Source: Dermacentor variabilis (Eukaryota; Arthropoda; Arachnida; Ixodida; Ixodidae). From it: a DNA stretch of 64,000 nucleotides. Below the pieces are notes generated by a model. That model ran no database searches and was not told the origin of the DNA. It saw only the letters and a program-made list of their open reading frames with translations. A program made the translations under genes and the position numbers. The stretch's first letter is position 1. Every line of letters starts with the position of its first letter. The DNA is taken from positions 37,015,115 to 37,079,114 of the forward strand of contig NC_134573.1 in assembly GCF_050947875.1 (NCBI RefSeq). The letters are read 5' to 3'. Shown piece by piece: positions 1 to 11,089 of the stretch.

Positions 1-1
1 A

Positions 2-2719
2 TGGACCCAAAAGGTCAATGCCTACTTGCTCGAATGGCGTGTTGGGTGGTGTCAATGGCCGAAGGGGACCCGGGGCTGCGGTGGTCGGTCGCTTGTGACG
101 TTGGCACGTTTCACAACTAGCGACATAGCGCTTGGTTGTTTCGTACATCTTGGGCCAGTAAAAGCGCTCCTGCGTGCGGTGTAGTGTTCGTACGAAACCG
201 AAATGGCCGGATGTCACATCATCATGCATGGCGCGTAGAACGTCGGAGCGAAGGCTCTCCGGGACAACAAGCAGAAAACGCGCTCCATGCCCGGAATAAT
301 TAGTTTTGTAGAGTAATTTATCACGGACGGTAAAGCGACCACTGCCTTGAGAAGTACGGGCGGCAACAAAAAGCGGATCGAGGGTAACATCACTCCGTTG
401 TTCTCGCTGAAAGTCTGCCGCGTCAGGGAACGTAGAAGTAACAGCAGCGAGACAGTCGTCAAAATTCTCAGCATCGCAGTCGGTAGCCGCAAGAGGAATC
501 CGAGAGAGGCAGTCTGCGTCAGCGTGACGACGGCCACTCTTGTACGACACCACAAAGTCGTATTCCTGGAGGCGCAGTGCCCAACGTGCGAGGCGACCAG
601 AGGGATCACGCAAACCGACCAGCCAGCATAAAGAATGATGGTCGGTGATAATCTTGAATGGTCTACCGTAAAGATAACACCGAAACTTCTGTATGGCGAA
701 AACAGCTGCCAGGCATTCCTGTTCCGTAACCGTATAATTCCGTTCAGATTTGCTCAGGCAACGGCTGGCATATGCGACTACATGTTCTGCGCCACTGTGA
801 CGTTGTACAAGCACCGCTCCTATCCCAATTCCACTAGCATCAGTGTGAACTTCAGTTGGGCAAGACGGATCGAAGTGACGCAAGAGCGGTGCTGACGTTA
901 GTATAAATTTCAGTTGAGAAAATGATGCGTCACACTCTGGTGTCCAATTGAAGGATGCATTTTGTCGCAAAATACTTGTCAACGGGTAAACGATGTCGGC
1001 AAACCTGGGAACAAAACGACGAAAATATGAACATAGGCCAATGAATGAGCGAAGTTCTCGTGCTGATTGTGGTGGCTTGAAGGAGCTCACCGCTTCAATC
1101 TTACGAGGATCGGGTCTGACGCCATCCTTGTCAACTAAGTGTCCCAGGACCAGTGTTTGACGTTCGCCAAAGCGGCATTTCTTTGAGTTTAGAACCAGCC
1201 CAGCTTTCTCGATGCAGTCGAGAACAAGGCTGAGGCGTTGATTATGTTCTTCAAACGTGCGGCCAAAGATTACAACATCATCGAGGTAACACATGCATAT
1301 CTCCCACTTCAGACCACGTAGTACTGTGTCCATGAATCTTTCGAAGGTGGCAGGAGCATTGCAAAGGCCAAAAGGCATAACATTAAATTCGAATAGGCCA
1401 TCTGGAGTCACGAAAGCGGTCTTTTCCTTGTCGGCAGGGTCCATAGGTATTTGCCAATACCCCGATCGCAAATCAAGTGTTGAGAAGTAAGAAGCAGCGT
1501 GTAAGCAATCAATGACGTCATCTATTCGCGGTAGTGGATAGACATCCTTCTTCGTCACTGCGTTTAGATGTCTGTAATCCACGCAGAATCTCCAGGAGCC
1601 ATCTTTTTTTCTGACCAGGATTACTGGGGCTGCCCAAGGACTAGACGACTCTTGAACGACACCTTTGTCCATCATCTCCTTGACTTGTTGTGCAATAACC
1701 TTTCGCTCGGAGGATGACACTCGGTAGGGCTTCTGGCGGATGGGGTGTGCGGAGCCGGTATCTATTCTGTGACGAGCGCGGGACGACGGCAAATGAAGGG
1801 GTGCATCTCCATGCGTGAAGTCGAATGCAGCCTCATGCCTGGCAAGGACATGTACCAGTGCTTGCCGTTCCGACGTACCGAGAGCCTTGCTGATCATGCC
1901 AAGCATTAGCTCTTCAAAATGGCTATTATCGCAAGGAGAGCAAGCTGTAGAGACGTCCGTAGTTAGGGCCGCCATTGAGTTACATGCGGCTTCATCGAAG
2001 AGAGCGATTTTCATACCGCGAGGAAGGACAACCGGCGTGGCGGAACAGTTCAGCGCCCACAATGTGGCGACTCCTTTCGTCATGCATACGACAGAGCAGG
2101 GCACAAGTATATCTTTTTTAGCACAGTTTATGCGGAGAGGCCTAACTACAATATCAACACAATCAGCGTCAACAGTAGTTGCAGAAACACGAACGGGCGT
2201 CAGGCACCACGATGGTGCAATCACTTCATCAAGAACACTGAGTGTGTCTGTGTCCCTGTGTTCGCCACGCGAGCTTTGTTCGGAATCTGTTGATATAATT
2301 AACTTGTTAAATGATATTTCGCCACAACCACAATCCACGGAAGCGCCGCACTGTTCAAGAAAATCAATACCAAGAATAACATCGTGCGAACAACGAGCAA
2401 GAACAACGAATTCCGACACAAAAACTTTCCCAGCCAACAAAACACTCACAGCACAAACACCAAGGGGATGAAGCCACTCGCCGCCCACTCCACGAAAAGT
2501 AATACCGTCGTTCCAAGAAAACATAACTTTGTGGCCTAGACGGTTCTTGAAAGCGAGGCTCATCACAGACACAGTGGCCCCAGTATCAACTAGCGCCATG
2601 GTCGATATTCCGTCAATCGAGACATTCACTTTGTTTTTGAGCATCACAACAGGCAGAGGAATTTCTGGCAAAGACCGTCCGGCGACCTCACCTCCATTGG
2701 CCGCGGATGCTAGTTTCCC
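2..2719 (-). CDS. pol: Pol polyprotein of Gypsy element A (PR-RT-RNase H-IN, partial)
   Basis: Enzymes for cDNA synthesis and integration, about 900 codons visible and open to the window start. In order: aspartic protease with VDTGATVS (2576-2590) and the ILGIDFL flap-side motif; reverse transcriptase with CVDYRHLNAVTKK, the LDLRSGYWQI motif and catalytic YLDDVV (1277-1288); RNase H with HTDASGIGIGAVL and the DHHSLCWL motif (about 600-900); integrase HHCC zinc finger ending CETCQRHK (about 89-114); then VGIDLLGP, carrying the first catalytic Asp of the integrase core. Read in the -1 frame relative to gag; frame checked at protease, YLDD and window end. The rest of integrase lies outside the window. 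Confidence 0.9.
2710..2719 (-). promoter_or_regulatory. Programmed -1 frameshift site at the gag/pol junction
   Basis: The minus strand reads G GGA AAC TAG in the gag frame: the heptamer GGGAAAC (2713-2719) fits the X XXY YYZ rule and is followed at once by the gag stop. Slipping back one base gives GGG AAA CTA, which is in register with the protease DTG codon start at 2587 and the RT YLDD codons at 1277-1288. GGGAAAC is a known retroviral -1 slippery heptamer. I did not fold the downstream sequence to look for a stimulatory structure. Confidence 0.75.
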
Positions 2720-4047
2720 GGCGGCGGTGACGAAGAACGGCGCCGAGGGGACGGAGAGCGACGGGGACGATTATTTGGTGGCGTCAAACTCCGCTCAGAA
2801 GTTGGCGAATCGCTGCGTCTGGTCTCGTGTGGGAAGTGGTCCATTGGAAGGGAATCGGTCGTCCGCAAGTCATATGAAGTACGGGTTCTGGGTGGCGATA
2901 GCATTGTTGGTGTCCTTCGTGATTGACGGCCTTGGCGACAATACCGTGCTATATGGCCTGTGGCACCGCAGTTGTAGCACACGGGAGGGTCGTGGTGCAC
3001 AGCATCTTCCTCGAAACGGATGCTAGGCTGCTGCGGGCGGCGAGAAAGTTCGTTGTCATGTGGATAACGTGTCTCTGCGCCTCGCTGAAATCCGTCATAT
3101 CGTTCATAAGTCACGTCGTGGTAGTAGGGTCGGTGCCCTTCTTGTCGCGGCCTGACAGAAGTCACAGGACCTCGGGGGTAAAACCGCGGCTGCTCTCGTT
3201 GTGGCCGAGCGTCATAAGTGGCGCCTCTGTCGTAGAGACGTGGCTGCTGTCGGGGCGCGAGTTCATAATCCTCGGTGCCCCTCGCCGCAGGATACGGGGC
3301 GATGGATGCCACGTTTGACTGGAAATCTGGTGATAAGCGGAAGCTGTGAGTGCCTGAATGTGTCGCTTGTGCGTGCAGGCTGAGCTCTTCCCGAACTATT
3401 TGTCTGATCGTTGATGCAAGATCGAGGGGCTGGTTGCTGTCCACGCTTGCAACTGTTGTCACATTGGCTAGCCTGCCAAACTTCGGCGTGATGCGCCTCG
3501 TTTTCAGCTGCTCGAAAGTACGACAATGCCGAATGATGTCAGTGACGGAAGCCAGGTTGTCCTTTGCGATGAGGAAATTATAGACGTCTTCGGCAATTCC
3601 TTTCAGGATGTGCCCGACTTTATCTTCCTCAGACATTCCAGAGTCCACCATCCTACACAGTTTTATTACCGCCTCAATATAGGTCGTGCAGGTTTCGCCT
3701 GGCACTTGCGCACGTTGCAGTAGCGTCTGTTCCGCCCTTTTCTTTTTCGTCGCGGAGTCGCCGAATCTCTCTTTGATTTCGGAAACAAATCTTCCCCATG
3801 TTGTGAACGTTTCCTCGTTATTGTCGAACCACAGCAACGCAGTATCCGTTAGGAAGAACACGACGTTCGAAAGCTGAGAAGCGCTGTTCCACTTGTTGGC
3901 GGCACTCACCCGGTGATAATGGACGAGCCATTCCTCGACGTCTTCGTCCGATCTTCCGGCGAAGGGACGCGCATCTCTCAGTTGCAGAACGGAACTTGTC
4001 GGCGCAGCTGTTGGAATGGGCCGTTGTTCGTCTGCGTCGTGGGACAT
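2710..4047 (-). CDS. gag: Gag polyprotein of Gypsy element A
   Basis: Structural protein that packages element RNA into virus-like particles. About 445 residues from the first in-frame ATG (4045-4047); the frame is open further upstream to 4158 but only through a TTG. A retrotransposon-gag-type domain covers roughly the first half after a short leader (motifs VEEWLVHYHRV, TALLWFDNN, WGRFVSEIKERFG). A C-terminal CCHC zinc knuckle, CYNCGATGHIARYC (C-x2-C-x4-H-x4-C), is followed by an Arg/Ser/Pro-rich basic tail. The stop TAG at 2710-2712 abuts a GGGAAAC slippery heptamer, so pol is probably made by -1 frameshifting. Intact in this window. Confidence 0.9.
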   Translation of the reverse strand: MSHDADEQRPIPTAAPTSSVLQLRDARPFAGRSDEDVEEWLVHYHRVSAANKWNSASQLSNVVFFLTDTALLWFDNNEETFTTWGRFVSEIKERFGDSATKKKRAEQTLLQRAQVPGETCTTYIEAVIKLCRMVDSGMSEEDKVGHILKGIAEDVYNFLIAKDNLASVTDIIRHCRTFEQLKTRRITPKFGRLANVTTVASVDSNQPLDLASTIRQIVREELSLHAQATHSGTHSFRLSPDFQSNVASIAPYPAARGTEDYELAPRQQPRLYDRGATYDARPQREQPRFYPRGPVTSVRPRQEGHRPYYHDVTYERYDGFQRGAETRYPHDNELSRRPQQPSIRFEEDAVHHDPPVCYNCGATGHIARYCRQGRQSRRTPTMLSPPRTRTSYDLRTTDSLPMDHFPHETRRSDSPTSERSLTPPNNRPRRSPSPRRRSSSPPPGN

Positions 4048-4141
4048 ATTCAGCTCCGGTAGATACGGTGGGAGTCCAGCAATGCGACGGCTCCGTCGAA
4101 GAATTTCTGGTTCAGCCTCCGTCTTCGGGTGTCGATTACCC

Positions 4142-4159
4142 CGCACCTTCCACCACAAC
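4142..4159 (-). other. Probable tRNA primer-binding site of element A
   Basis: Directly inside the 5' LTR the minus strand reads GTTGTGGTGGAAGGTGCGGG. A closely similar TGGTGGAGGTGCG string sits at the same place in Gypsy C, and AGTGGTGGAGGC in Gypsy B. A conserved TGG-initial motif next to the 5' LTR in three elements is what a primer-binding site should look like. I have not matched it to a particular tRNA. Confidence 0.5.
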
Positions 4160-4307
4160 TGTTACGAAGAGTTGCGAAGAAATGATTTTATTTACAGGCG
4201 ATGGATGATGATCGTCGCGTGATAGTAGCGCAGCTCGGCCTCTCCAACGCTTCGTCCTCTTCGTCTTCCCTTCTTTTCTCTTGTCCGTGCCTTTTGTATC
4301 TGTTACA
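4160..4307 (-). repeat. 5' LTR of Gypsy element A (148 bp)
   Basis: The plus strand reads TGTTACGAAG at the left edge and TGTTACA at the right edge, so the repeat starts with TG and ends with CA as LTRs do. Gag coding begins about 110 bases inside its left edge. The LTR is short. Boundaries come from the TG/CA ends and the adjacent priming-like site; the partner LTR is outside the window and cannot confirm them. Confidence 0.7.
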
Positions 4308-5562
4308 ATATGTTGTTCCATGGCCTCAAGGCATTCAAGGGAATGGTGCATCTGTCTCATTAGGTGCAATGTGCCAGGCATGGTGCAGAGCATAATAAAT
4401 ACCACTTATATGATGGAGCTTGATTGTGCCTTATTTTGTATTGCTGATATGTAAGAAGTTACCAGTTTCTAGGACAATAAAATGTTCTTTGTTTCAGAAT
4501 AAATTGCTAGCAGTCAGAAAATTCTCTGATATTTTATTAGCACATCAAAATGTTTTTGTGACAGGACATTTCTTTACCTAAAGTGTAGTAACCGAAGATA
4601 CTTAGATTCCAACGTACCTTGCAAAAATAATTGCCTGTAATCTATAATGAGAAAAAAATGGCCTATGAAATCCCTAGCTGGTTAGGTTCCTGACTACCAC
4701 ATTTCCTTCCTTTTGTGTTTGAAGGCTTCAAGAAGCATGTGCTCCGACTGCTTAACATCGTGCATTTTACACAACAACACCATGGGGGCTTGCTTGAAAA
4801 GTTGTGCAACATGCATGTAAAGCAACATCTTGGTGGAAGTAATCCACTCATCGAGTGCCCCTTCCACAGCTTGGAAGATTTTATGGCTTCCTGAATTTGG
4901 TTTTCCTGAATTTGGCATAGACAATAGAGAGCACTTGAATGCAAAAAAAAATATTCAGTGGTGTACCTGTTGCCTGTAGTTACAGCTGCATGCTGTTGCA
5001 TGAAACAGGTCAGTGCGTATGAGATTTGTGTAGCAGTACAGAAATAATTTTGCGAACATGACTTGCATAGTGACAACACACGCTGCAGTTACTGAATGTA
5101 TGCTTGCGAATGAGATTTCTGTGTCTGTACTGAAAACAATTTTCAGTTACGACTCATGTATGCTGAAAGACAAAGCATGCACGATAGCATGTGCCAACCT
5201 ATACCCTACTTGAGATAAGCCCAACGCGCAGAACACTTACTGGCTAGGTTACATTTTTACAAACATCTCGCAGCAACTTCTGGGCTTAGATACATTGAAT
5301 TCATATAATTACGAGCTATTCCTTTGTTGGAATGCTGAAACTTCTACCAGCAAAGGAAGAACATCTCTACATATCTGAAATTAAAATCTGTCACACCCCT
5401 TCATTACAGCACTGGTATTCTTCATTGCACTATTCTACCATCTACTCTGTAAAGCTGATGTCTTGGAACACAGCCATACAGTGAACTGATCACAGGTGGT
5501 CTGATTGACCTTATCCAGGTGGTTTCAATGGGGAAGAAGCGCAAAAACATTCATGTACCTTA
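4308..5562. other. Non-coding stretch, no gene seen
   Basis: AT-rich unique-looking sequence with only short frames full of stops. I see no exon with conserved protein similarity, no tRNA and no obvious tandem repeat. Confidence 0.6.
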
Positions 5563-5690
5563 CGCTAGGTGCACATTAAAGGACCCCAGATGGCCAAAAT
5601 TAACCTGGAGTCCTCCACTACGGTGTGCCTCATAGTCATCGTGGTTTTGGCACATAACACTCCAGAATTTAGTTTTTTTACCCCTGCGGC
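5563..5690 (+). mobile_element. tRNA-derived SINE copy 1, 5'-truncated
   Basis: Carries the SINE body only: GTGCACATTAAAGGACCCC, then a stretch ending CCTCCACTACGGTGTGCCTCAT and GTGGTTTTGGCACATAA. The same body recurs near 33905, 38553, 51552, 52685 and 62133. The tRNA-like head is absent. It resembles the tick SINE I remember as Ruka; that name is unverified. Confidence 0.75.
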
Positions 5691-6256
5691 TTTAGAGTTG
5701 CATCTTCCAACTGGCAATTTTTCCTGAAAAATTACCTGGGGAATATGCAGATCTTAAGCCCTGACATGTCGCTTAGCTGCATCACCTGTGTCATCCTGCC
5801 TATAGCCTGGTATAGTTGATTAGGTGTGAGCTGATGCATATGCATAATGCTCTGCATAGAAATGTGGCTACATTAGTGGAAAGTAGCAAACAGGAAGCCG
5901 CTGGCCAGTCTCTGCCACTGTGGCAGTTGTGTACTAGCCTGATTGTGCAGTGGAATGGTTTCAGCAGCTATTCTTGGCACAGTGCAAAGAGGACACACCT
6001 GGTCTTCTGCACCACAAGGCCATGTGAATGAATACGTAACTTCTTGTAGGTCTCTTTGCTTGGAGTTGCTGTATGCTGAAGAAAATAACGCTAGGATTTG
6101 CCGTTTCTATGGCATGAGAGTGCTGCACGACAGCTTCTTTTGTGAACATGTTTGCCAACGGTTCCATGCAGCAGGCGTTTTCCTACTGGCATAGACGTAC
6201 ATTTAGTTTTCATTTTCTGTGATCGCACACATTGACTGGAAATATGTTTTTTGCAG

Positions 6257-6416
6257 GTTCGCGAGTTCACAAACCTTGGAGGGAGAAATGCTAGTGCAGC
6301 TACAAAGTGTATACTTGCATACACCATTCATGATGACCTAGCCACACTTTTTTCGTGGGTTGGCCAAAAGGGAAAACTGAGTTTCTCTAGTCTGAAGACT
6401 ACAGCTGCAATTATTG
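6257..6416 (+). CDS. Exon of a DUF4806-domain protein gene (first part of the domain)
   Basis: A 160-nt exon bounded by acceptor TTTTTTGCAG (AG at 6255-6256) and donor GTGAG (from 6417). It reads in phase 0 as VREFTNLGGRNASAATKC..., then LATLFSWVGQKGKLSF and SLKTTAAII. The LGG, the FSW-G-KGK-F core and the hydrophobic AII end are what I recognise as DUF4806, a domain of unknown function common in arthropod multi-copy genes. The exon ends in phase 1 and joins the exon at 7796, restoring the same domain. Upstream exons, including the start codon, were not identified; they may lie before 6250 or outside the window. Family call is from memory of the motif. Confidence 0.6.
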
Positions 6417-7795
6417 GTGAGTTGAAACTTCTCTTTATATCTTTTAATGAGTACGAGCACTAGGATGAACTTAATTGATGCTTTCGATAGACAGCTATTA
6501 AGCCTTTTATTACACAGTGGTTTAGTGCAAACAGTTCAGTATCCACACCAAGTGCAGTGTGGCTTTGGGTCATCTACAGCATCACTGCTGCTGCACCAGG
6601 TCCTCGTACATCGCTGGCTACTGGGAAGCGATTCGTATGAGTGGACACGGTGTTAGCGAAGGCTGGTGGTGTTGAGCAATCACCTTCGCTGCCAGAAAAG
6701 TCCTTCTATTCCAGTGCAATGAGCTATTGTAATGATAGCTTTTGGGTGTGTTGTCGATCACCTGGTGGTGGCTGATGAAAATAATATAGTGTCTCGCATG
6801 AGGTATTTTAGTATGGATTAGTTGCATTCTCCTCTCTATTTTGCTATCTGGTCTATAGTTGTCAGTAAGTCTAGAAGATATCACCAGCGTTGCTTGTTGG
6901 GATTTCATTAGAGCTTTTGGGGTTCTATTTCTTACACAGTGGAGTCTGCCTTTTATGTGTTTTGTTCTTTCTATGCATTTTTCTTAAAGGGAAGCTTTCG
7001 CTCGGGTGCTGCTATCTAAATACATGGAAAAGCAGAAATCATTTTTCTTGCAGTCACTGCAATGAAATTCATTAGGTTGCTTTTAAAGGAAAGAAGTTAA
7101 AGTCTAGTGACTGTAGCAAAAAGATCTTTATTCATGGCGTCAAATGTTTCACAAGATTCCTAAATATTACAAAATTTGAACAAATCTGTGAAGTTCATAA
7201 CTGTATCTCAGCAATTCGTTATATTGCAATTCTGTAAGCTGGACCTAACAGTACGCCTAAATCAGACAAAATTGATACATTTCACATCAATGTCAAATAT
7301 ACTGCCTATTAGTGAATAGGACATTTCCAAAACGCATGTAGACGTTCTAACAAGTTCATGTAAGCTGCTGCAAATTTCTCTCTCAACTTTGTCTGCTTTA
7401 GGTGACCTATGTAAAATAAAATTTACTGGAATGTGATATGTCTGATGCAGGGTTATATATTTGTAAAGCTTTTTTAAATCTTTGTAAAAAAATTACACCC
7501 TAAATCAAAATTTTGCTTGCAGCAGTGACTAGACCTTAATTTTTTCTCGCAAATTCAATAAATCTCATACAAAACAGTCTAGGTGTTGCTTCATAAGTGT
7601 TTCTGCGCAGCATTAGAGTTGGACCCGAGCTATAGCTTCGTATGTACAGTTGCACATAAAGGACACGGACACACAAAAAAAAGAAACAATGGGACGTAGA
7701 AGGCGCATGCGATACCTTAGTGAAGTAAAGCTTCATCATAACATCCCAAGGTATATTTGCTATTCTTGCCATTAGTGGGAACTTGCTTATTTCAG
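6417..7795 (+). other. Intron between the two DUF4806 exons
   Basis: Starts GTGAG and ends TTATTTCAG, with a T-rich 3' end. About 1.4 kb, AT-rich, without long frames. I see no other exon or recognised repeat inside. Confidence 0.5.
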
Positions 7796-7924
7796 TTGCT
7801 GCAAGACGGATGACAGAAGGCAGCACTAATGACATTGTAGACACCATCAAGTCGTGGCTAAGGCATGCTCCAAAAAGGGCTGGCAGCAATAAGAACCCAA
7901 GCGCTGAGGTCTGCCTGCCTCTAG
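7796..7924 (+). CDS. Exon of the same DUF4806-domain gene (end of the domain)
   Basis: Acceptor TTATTTCAG (AG at 7794-7795) and possible donor GTATGT at 7925. Joined to the previous exon, the split codon becomes Val and the frame continues VAARRMTEGSTNDIVDTIKS, then WLRHAPKRAGSNK. The basic-acidic helix ending in W-L-(R/K)-H-A is the expected C-terminal end of DUF4806. If the donor at 7925 is not used, the frame reaches a stop about 12 codons later, so this could also be the last coding exon. No later exon was found. Probably the only host-type coding sequence in the window, although DUF4806 genes are also multiplied in tick genomes. Confidence 0.58.
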
Positions 7925-8164
7925 GTATGTTTTTACCCCACTGGTTTTCAGCAGCTTGAGAGGCGGTGCCACTTGTTTATTTCTTTAATCGCAGAATGTA
8001 CCCTTTACTATCTGAATACTCACTTGATAACATTCCTTTGAGAAGAGCGAGTTGTAAGCGCGACTCAAAAACATTGGTTGACTTCCGGGTAACTTTCGAA
8101 GAACATGCTTCAAGCAACGTTAATGCATTCTACAGAAAGCTAGGCCTTATATCAAAGATGACCG

Positions 8165-9112
8165 TACCTACTCATATAATGATCGCACTTTATGGTAAAA
8201 AAAAATTACGCAAATTCAGGCGTGCGATTATTACCCAAGTTAAATTTCCTACGAAACGAATTCTCTTTTTTCATCCCGCATTTGCTGCGGGATGACAAGC
8301 AGGCAGCTGCTGCTGTCAGTGCGGGACACCAAAACACACCAAAACAAACATGGTGGCCGGCGGAGCAAGCTGAACGCGATTATTTTTCTTCTCGTGAGTC
8401 CATTACGCGCATTGAAACAGTTTCTTCGGTATCAGTAATGAATAATATCGTTAATATCGGCAAGTTTGTGACAATAACGTAGCCATGTCCAATTTGAGAG
8501 GACAGAAACAGAGATGGGCACGCTTAGCTGCCAGTGACATAGAAACACATGGCGGGCACGCTGTGGAAACTGCGGCATTTGTCTTCACTGCTGTCCTAAT
8601 ACAGCACGTTTCTGCTAAGGGTGGGCGAATACCTTAGCTGCGTTACAAGCGTCGGCGTATGAATAGGGTACACTTCTAACGTATCAGTGTAAATGTGGCC
8701 ACTATCGTTGCCACTCGCGATTTGTTGCGTGCCCACGAGTACAGACGAGAAGAACCTAAAGGTGCCCTTTATGTTGTTGTTGACCACAACCATTATGAAG
8801 GTTACAAATAATAAAGCCGAGGCAAGTTTGGTTGTAGCTTTTTTTTCATGGAAGTGCGGAAAGTGATGAAAGGAATGAAATTAGGCATCTCCTTAGAAAG
8901 AGAAAGTTGAGTGCGTGCAGATCGCTTGGTATGTCTTCAAGAGTTGTTCGCGTAGCATTCGACAGATGGTAAGCGCGATCATCGTTAGCTAGACTTGGCA
9001 CACAACATATCGCTGTGACAAGTTCATGGTGCGATCATTACACGGGAAAGAAAAAAATCAAATTTTGACGACAAAATTCAGGGATGCGATCTTTATGCGA
9101 GTAAATACAGTA
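8165..9112. mobile_element. Non-autonomous pogo/Tc1-like DNA transposon, degenerate
   Basis: The two ends are inverted relatives: left TAC-CTACTCATATAATGATCGCAC, right (reverse complement) TACTGTATTTACTCGCATAAAGATCGCA. TA lies at both tips (8165-8166, 9111-9112), as expected for Tc1/mariner-type target sites. Each end carries an inner inverted GATCGCAC / GTGCGAT pair. There is no coding frame. The 8165 copy has a short gap in its terminal repeat. An internal TCCCGCA-TTTGC-TGCGGGA hairpin lies near 8274-8292. Confidence 0.4.
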
Positions 9113-11089
9113 AAAAGTTTACGAATGTAAGCTGTGTTATTCTCTCGTATTCTTTATTTGTACGCTCGAAGCTAAAGTTCTGTTGTATGAAACTGTATTA
9201 ATTTGACCGATGTTGCAAAAATTGGATGTGTAAGCGATGTTTCATTTGTGTCCTGTACAATACATTTCTTGGACGCCGTGTATCTTATGCCTGAGAGTGT
9301 GTACTGCGCATGTTTAATATTACACCCCTAGAAATAAAGTGGAAATACCGTGATTACTTATTCTTGTGTAAACTAATTCACAAACACTTCTGTCCATAGT
9401 TACTGTCAGCTGTAATGTTCTGCGTGCCTCGCCCTAACTTGCGTAATCCTAGGATTTTATATGTGAATTCCTTTTGCACCTCTAACGTTATAACAATGTC
9501 TTGCAACACGAAAAAGTACCTTGCGTCGTGATCTTGATATATTAGCTCTACTATCTGCTCATTATCTGGCTCGTGCATTTCATTAATTCAATTTTTTGTT
9601 GCACTTTGTACCGCTGTTGTTTGAGATGTTTTGTTTTTTGGTTTTATGTTCTTTGTGTAACAGAAATGCAACTATATTAAGGCATAATAGCTCTTCTTGG
9701 GCACTTTTAGAAAAAAAAATTTAAAAATGAAATAAGTAAATTAAATTACCACTTAGCAACATGAATTCACATCATAATAGTGGTCACAGTGGCTTTCCAC
9801 TAGAAATGGACATGGGTTTCTCCTAATGAGTTGCATGGCTCAGTTGGAGCTGTTTAATATTTAGCTCAAGCTTCTGCATTGTGATCAATTGAGACTGACA
9901 TTTTAAAGCAGCCTAAATGTAGGCCAGTATGACTACACTGCTAGTAGTTAACTGGTTTTCTGAATTAAAAATTTACTGTTGCCTGTACTTCATTTATGTA
10001 TGTGTACATAGTTTAGTCTCCGCTTTTATAGGAGCCTTCCATGAATGTAGCTGGCATAAAAGACAGCTCTAGTTCAGCGGGCATCAGCTGTGATTTTAGG
10101 TTAGAAGTGATAAACGGTGTATTAAAGTCAAGCCTGTGCATTTTTAGCATTAAGAATCAAAAGAAAAAGACCTAATAGTTGCGTATTACCTAGGATCATG
10201 CTGCAGTCATACTCGTAGCACATAAGCCTAACTTGCTGTGCGGGTGGGACGAACACTCACAGCACTAACAGGTTTATCAAAGAGGAACTGGGAGAGGGAT
10301 TTTGTTGACCGTACTTCTGGAACATGCCTTTGCCAACTGCCATCCCAAGTGTACATGAATGCAGCAGATTAGATGACGCACCACAGAGGTTTGGCATGCA
10401 GGTTTTATAAATGTGGGTACCACTTCTGCTGGATAAACAGCAAGCTCTCCCATGAGTAACAATCTTCATAGCACAGGCGTACCTGAATAAAGTGAATGTA
10501 GGGACGTACACTAGATTAGAACGGAGTGGGAGACCAGTGCGATGCACTATAATGCTGTATGCATGGACGTTTCCTATGACTGCCATTGCATTTTTGCATC
10601 TGGTTTGACTGCAAAAGTGCCATTTGAAAGCTAAAACCAGCTGTCTACAGCATGGCTGGCTCCTTCAGGTCGCCACTCATATGGGCAGGATGTTGATTTT
10701 GCAATGGCTTGATCATTATCCACAAAGCAGGCTTGTACTCGTTTGTTTCCCCAAACCTCGCATTTTTTTATCATTCTGCTCTTTTACTTTCATGCAGAAT
10801 AAGTGGAGGAGGCCATTCCATTGTAAAGCACTCTAGCTATGACCTGGAGACTGTACAGGCATCGGAGGCTGCTTGGTTGTGGGCGTGTGCGTCTGGTGGA
10901 ACTTTGGGAATCTGCTGTGCATCGCCAAGGCATGTTTTGTGGACTAGAGGCAGCTACTCAGGGTTCTTTTTTTAACTTTGCACAGTACAATTGCAGAATT
11001 TTTTTTTATGCGTTCGAAGGATTCTGCCTGTCATCTGCATTGTCAAATCACTTGGAAAGTCACGCTCTTGCTAGGCTCCATCAATATGG
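9113..11089. other. AT-rich non-coding stretch
   Basis: No recognisable exon, RNA gene or mobile element. Frames are short and of AT-driven composition. Confidence 0.5.

Larger units (their letters stand above)
1..4307 (-). mobile_element. Ty3/Gypsy LTR retrotransposon A, 5' two-thirds (continues past window start)
   Basis: Read on the minus strand the order is LTR, primer-binding-like site, gag with one zinc knuckle, aspartic protease, reverse transcriptase, RNase H, integrase zinc-binding domain and the first residues of the integrase core, where the window stops. This domain order (integrase after RNase H) defines Ty3/Gypsy. No env is visible, but the 3' part is missing. In what I could read, gag and pol are each open, unlike the other retroelements here, so this copy is probably the youngest or an active lineage. 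The 3' LTR and target-site duplication lie outside the window, so age cannot be judged from LTR divergence. Confidence 0.93.

Noticed and set aside
1815..2471. 218-residue plus-strand frame
   Set aside because: It lies opposite the element A pol frame, which has clear protease-RT motifs.
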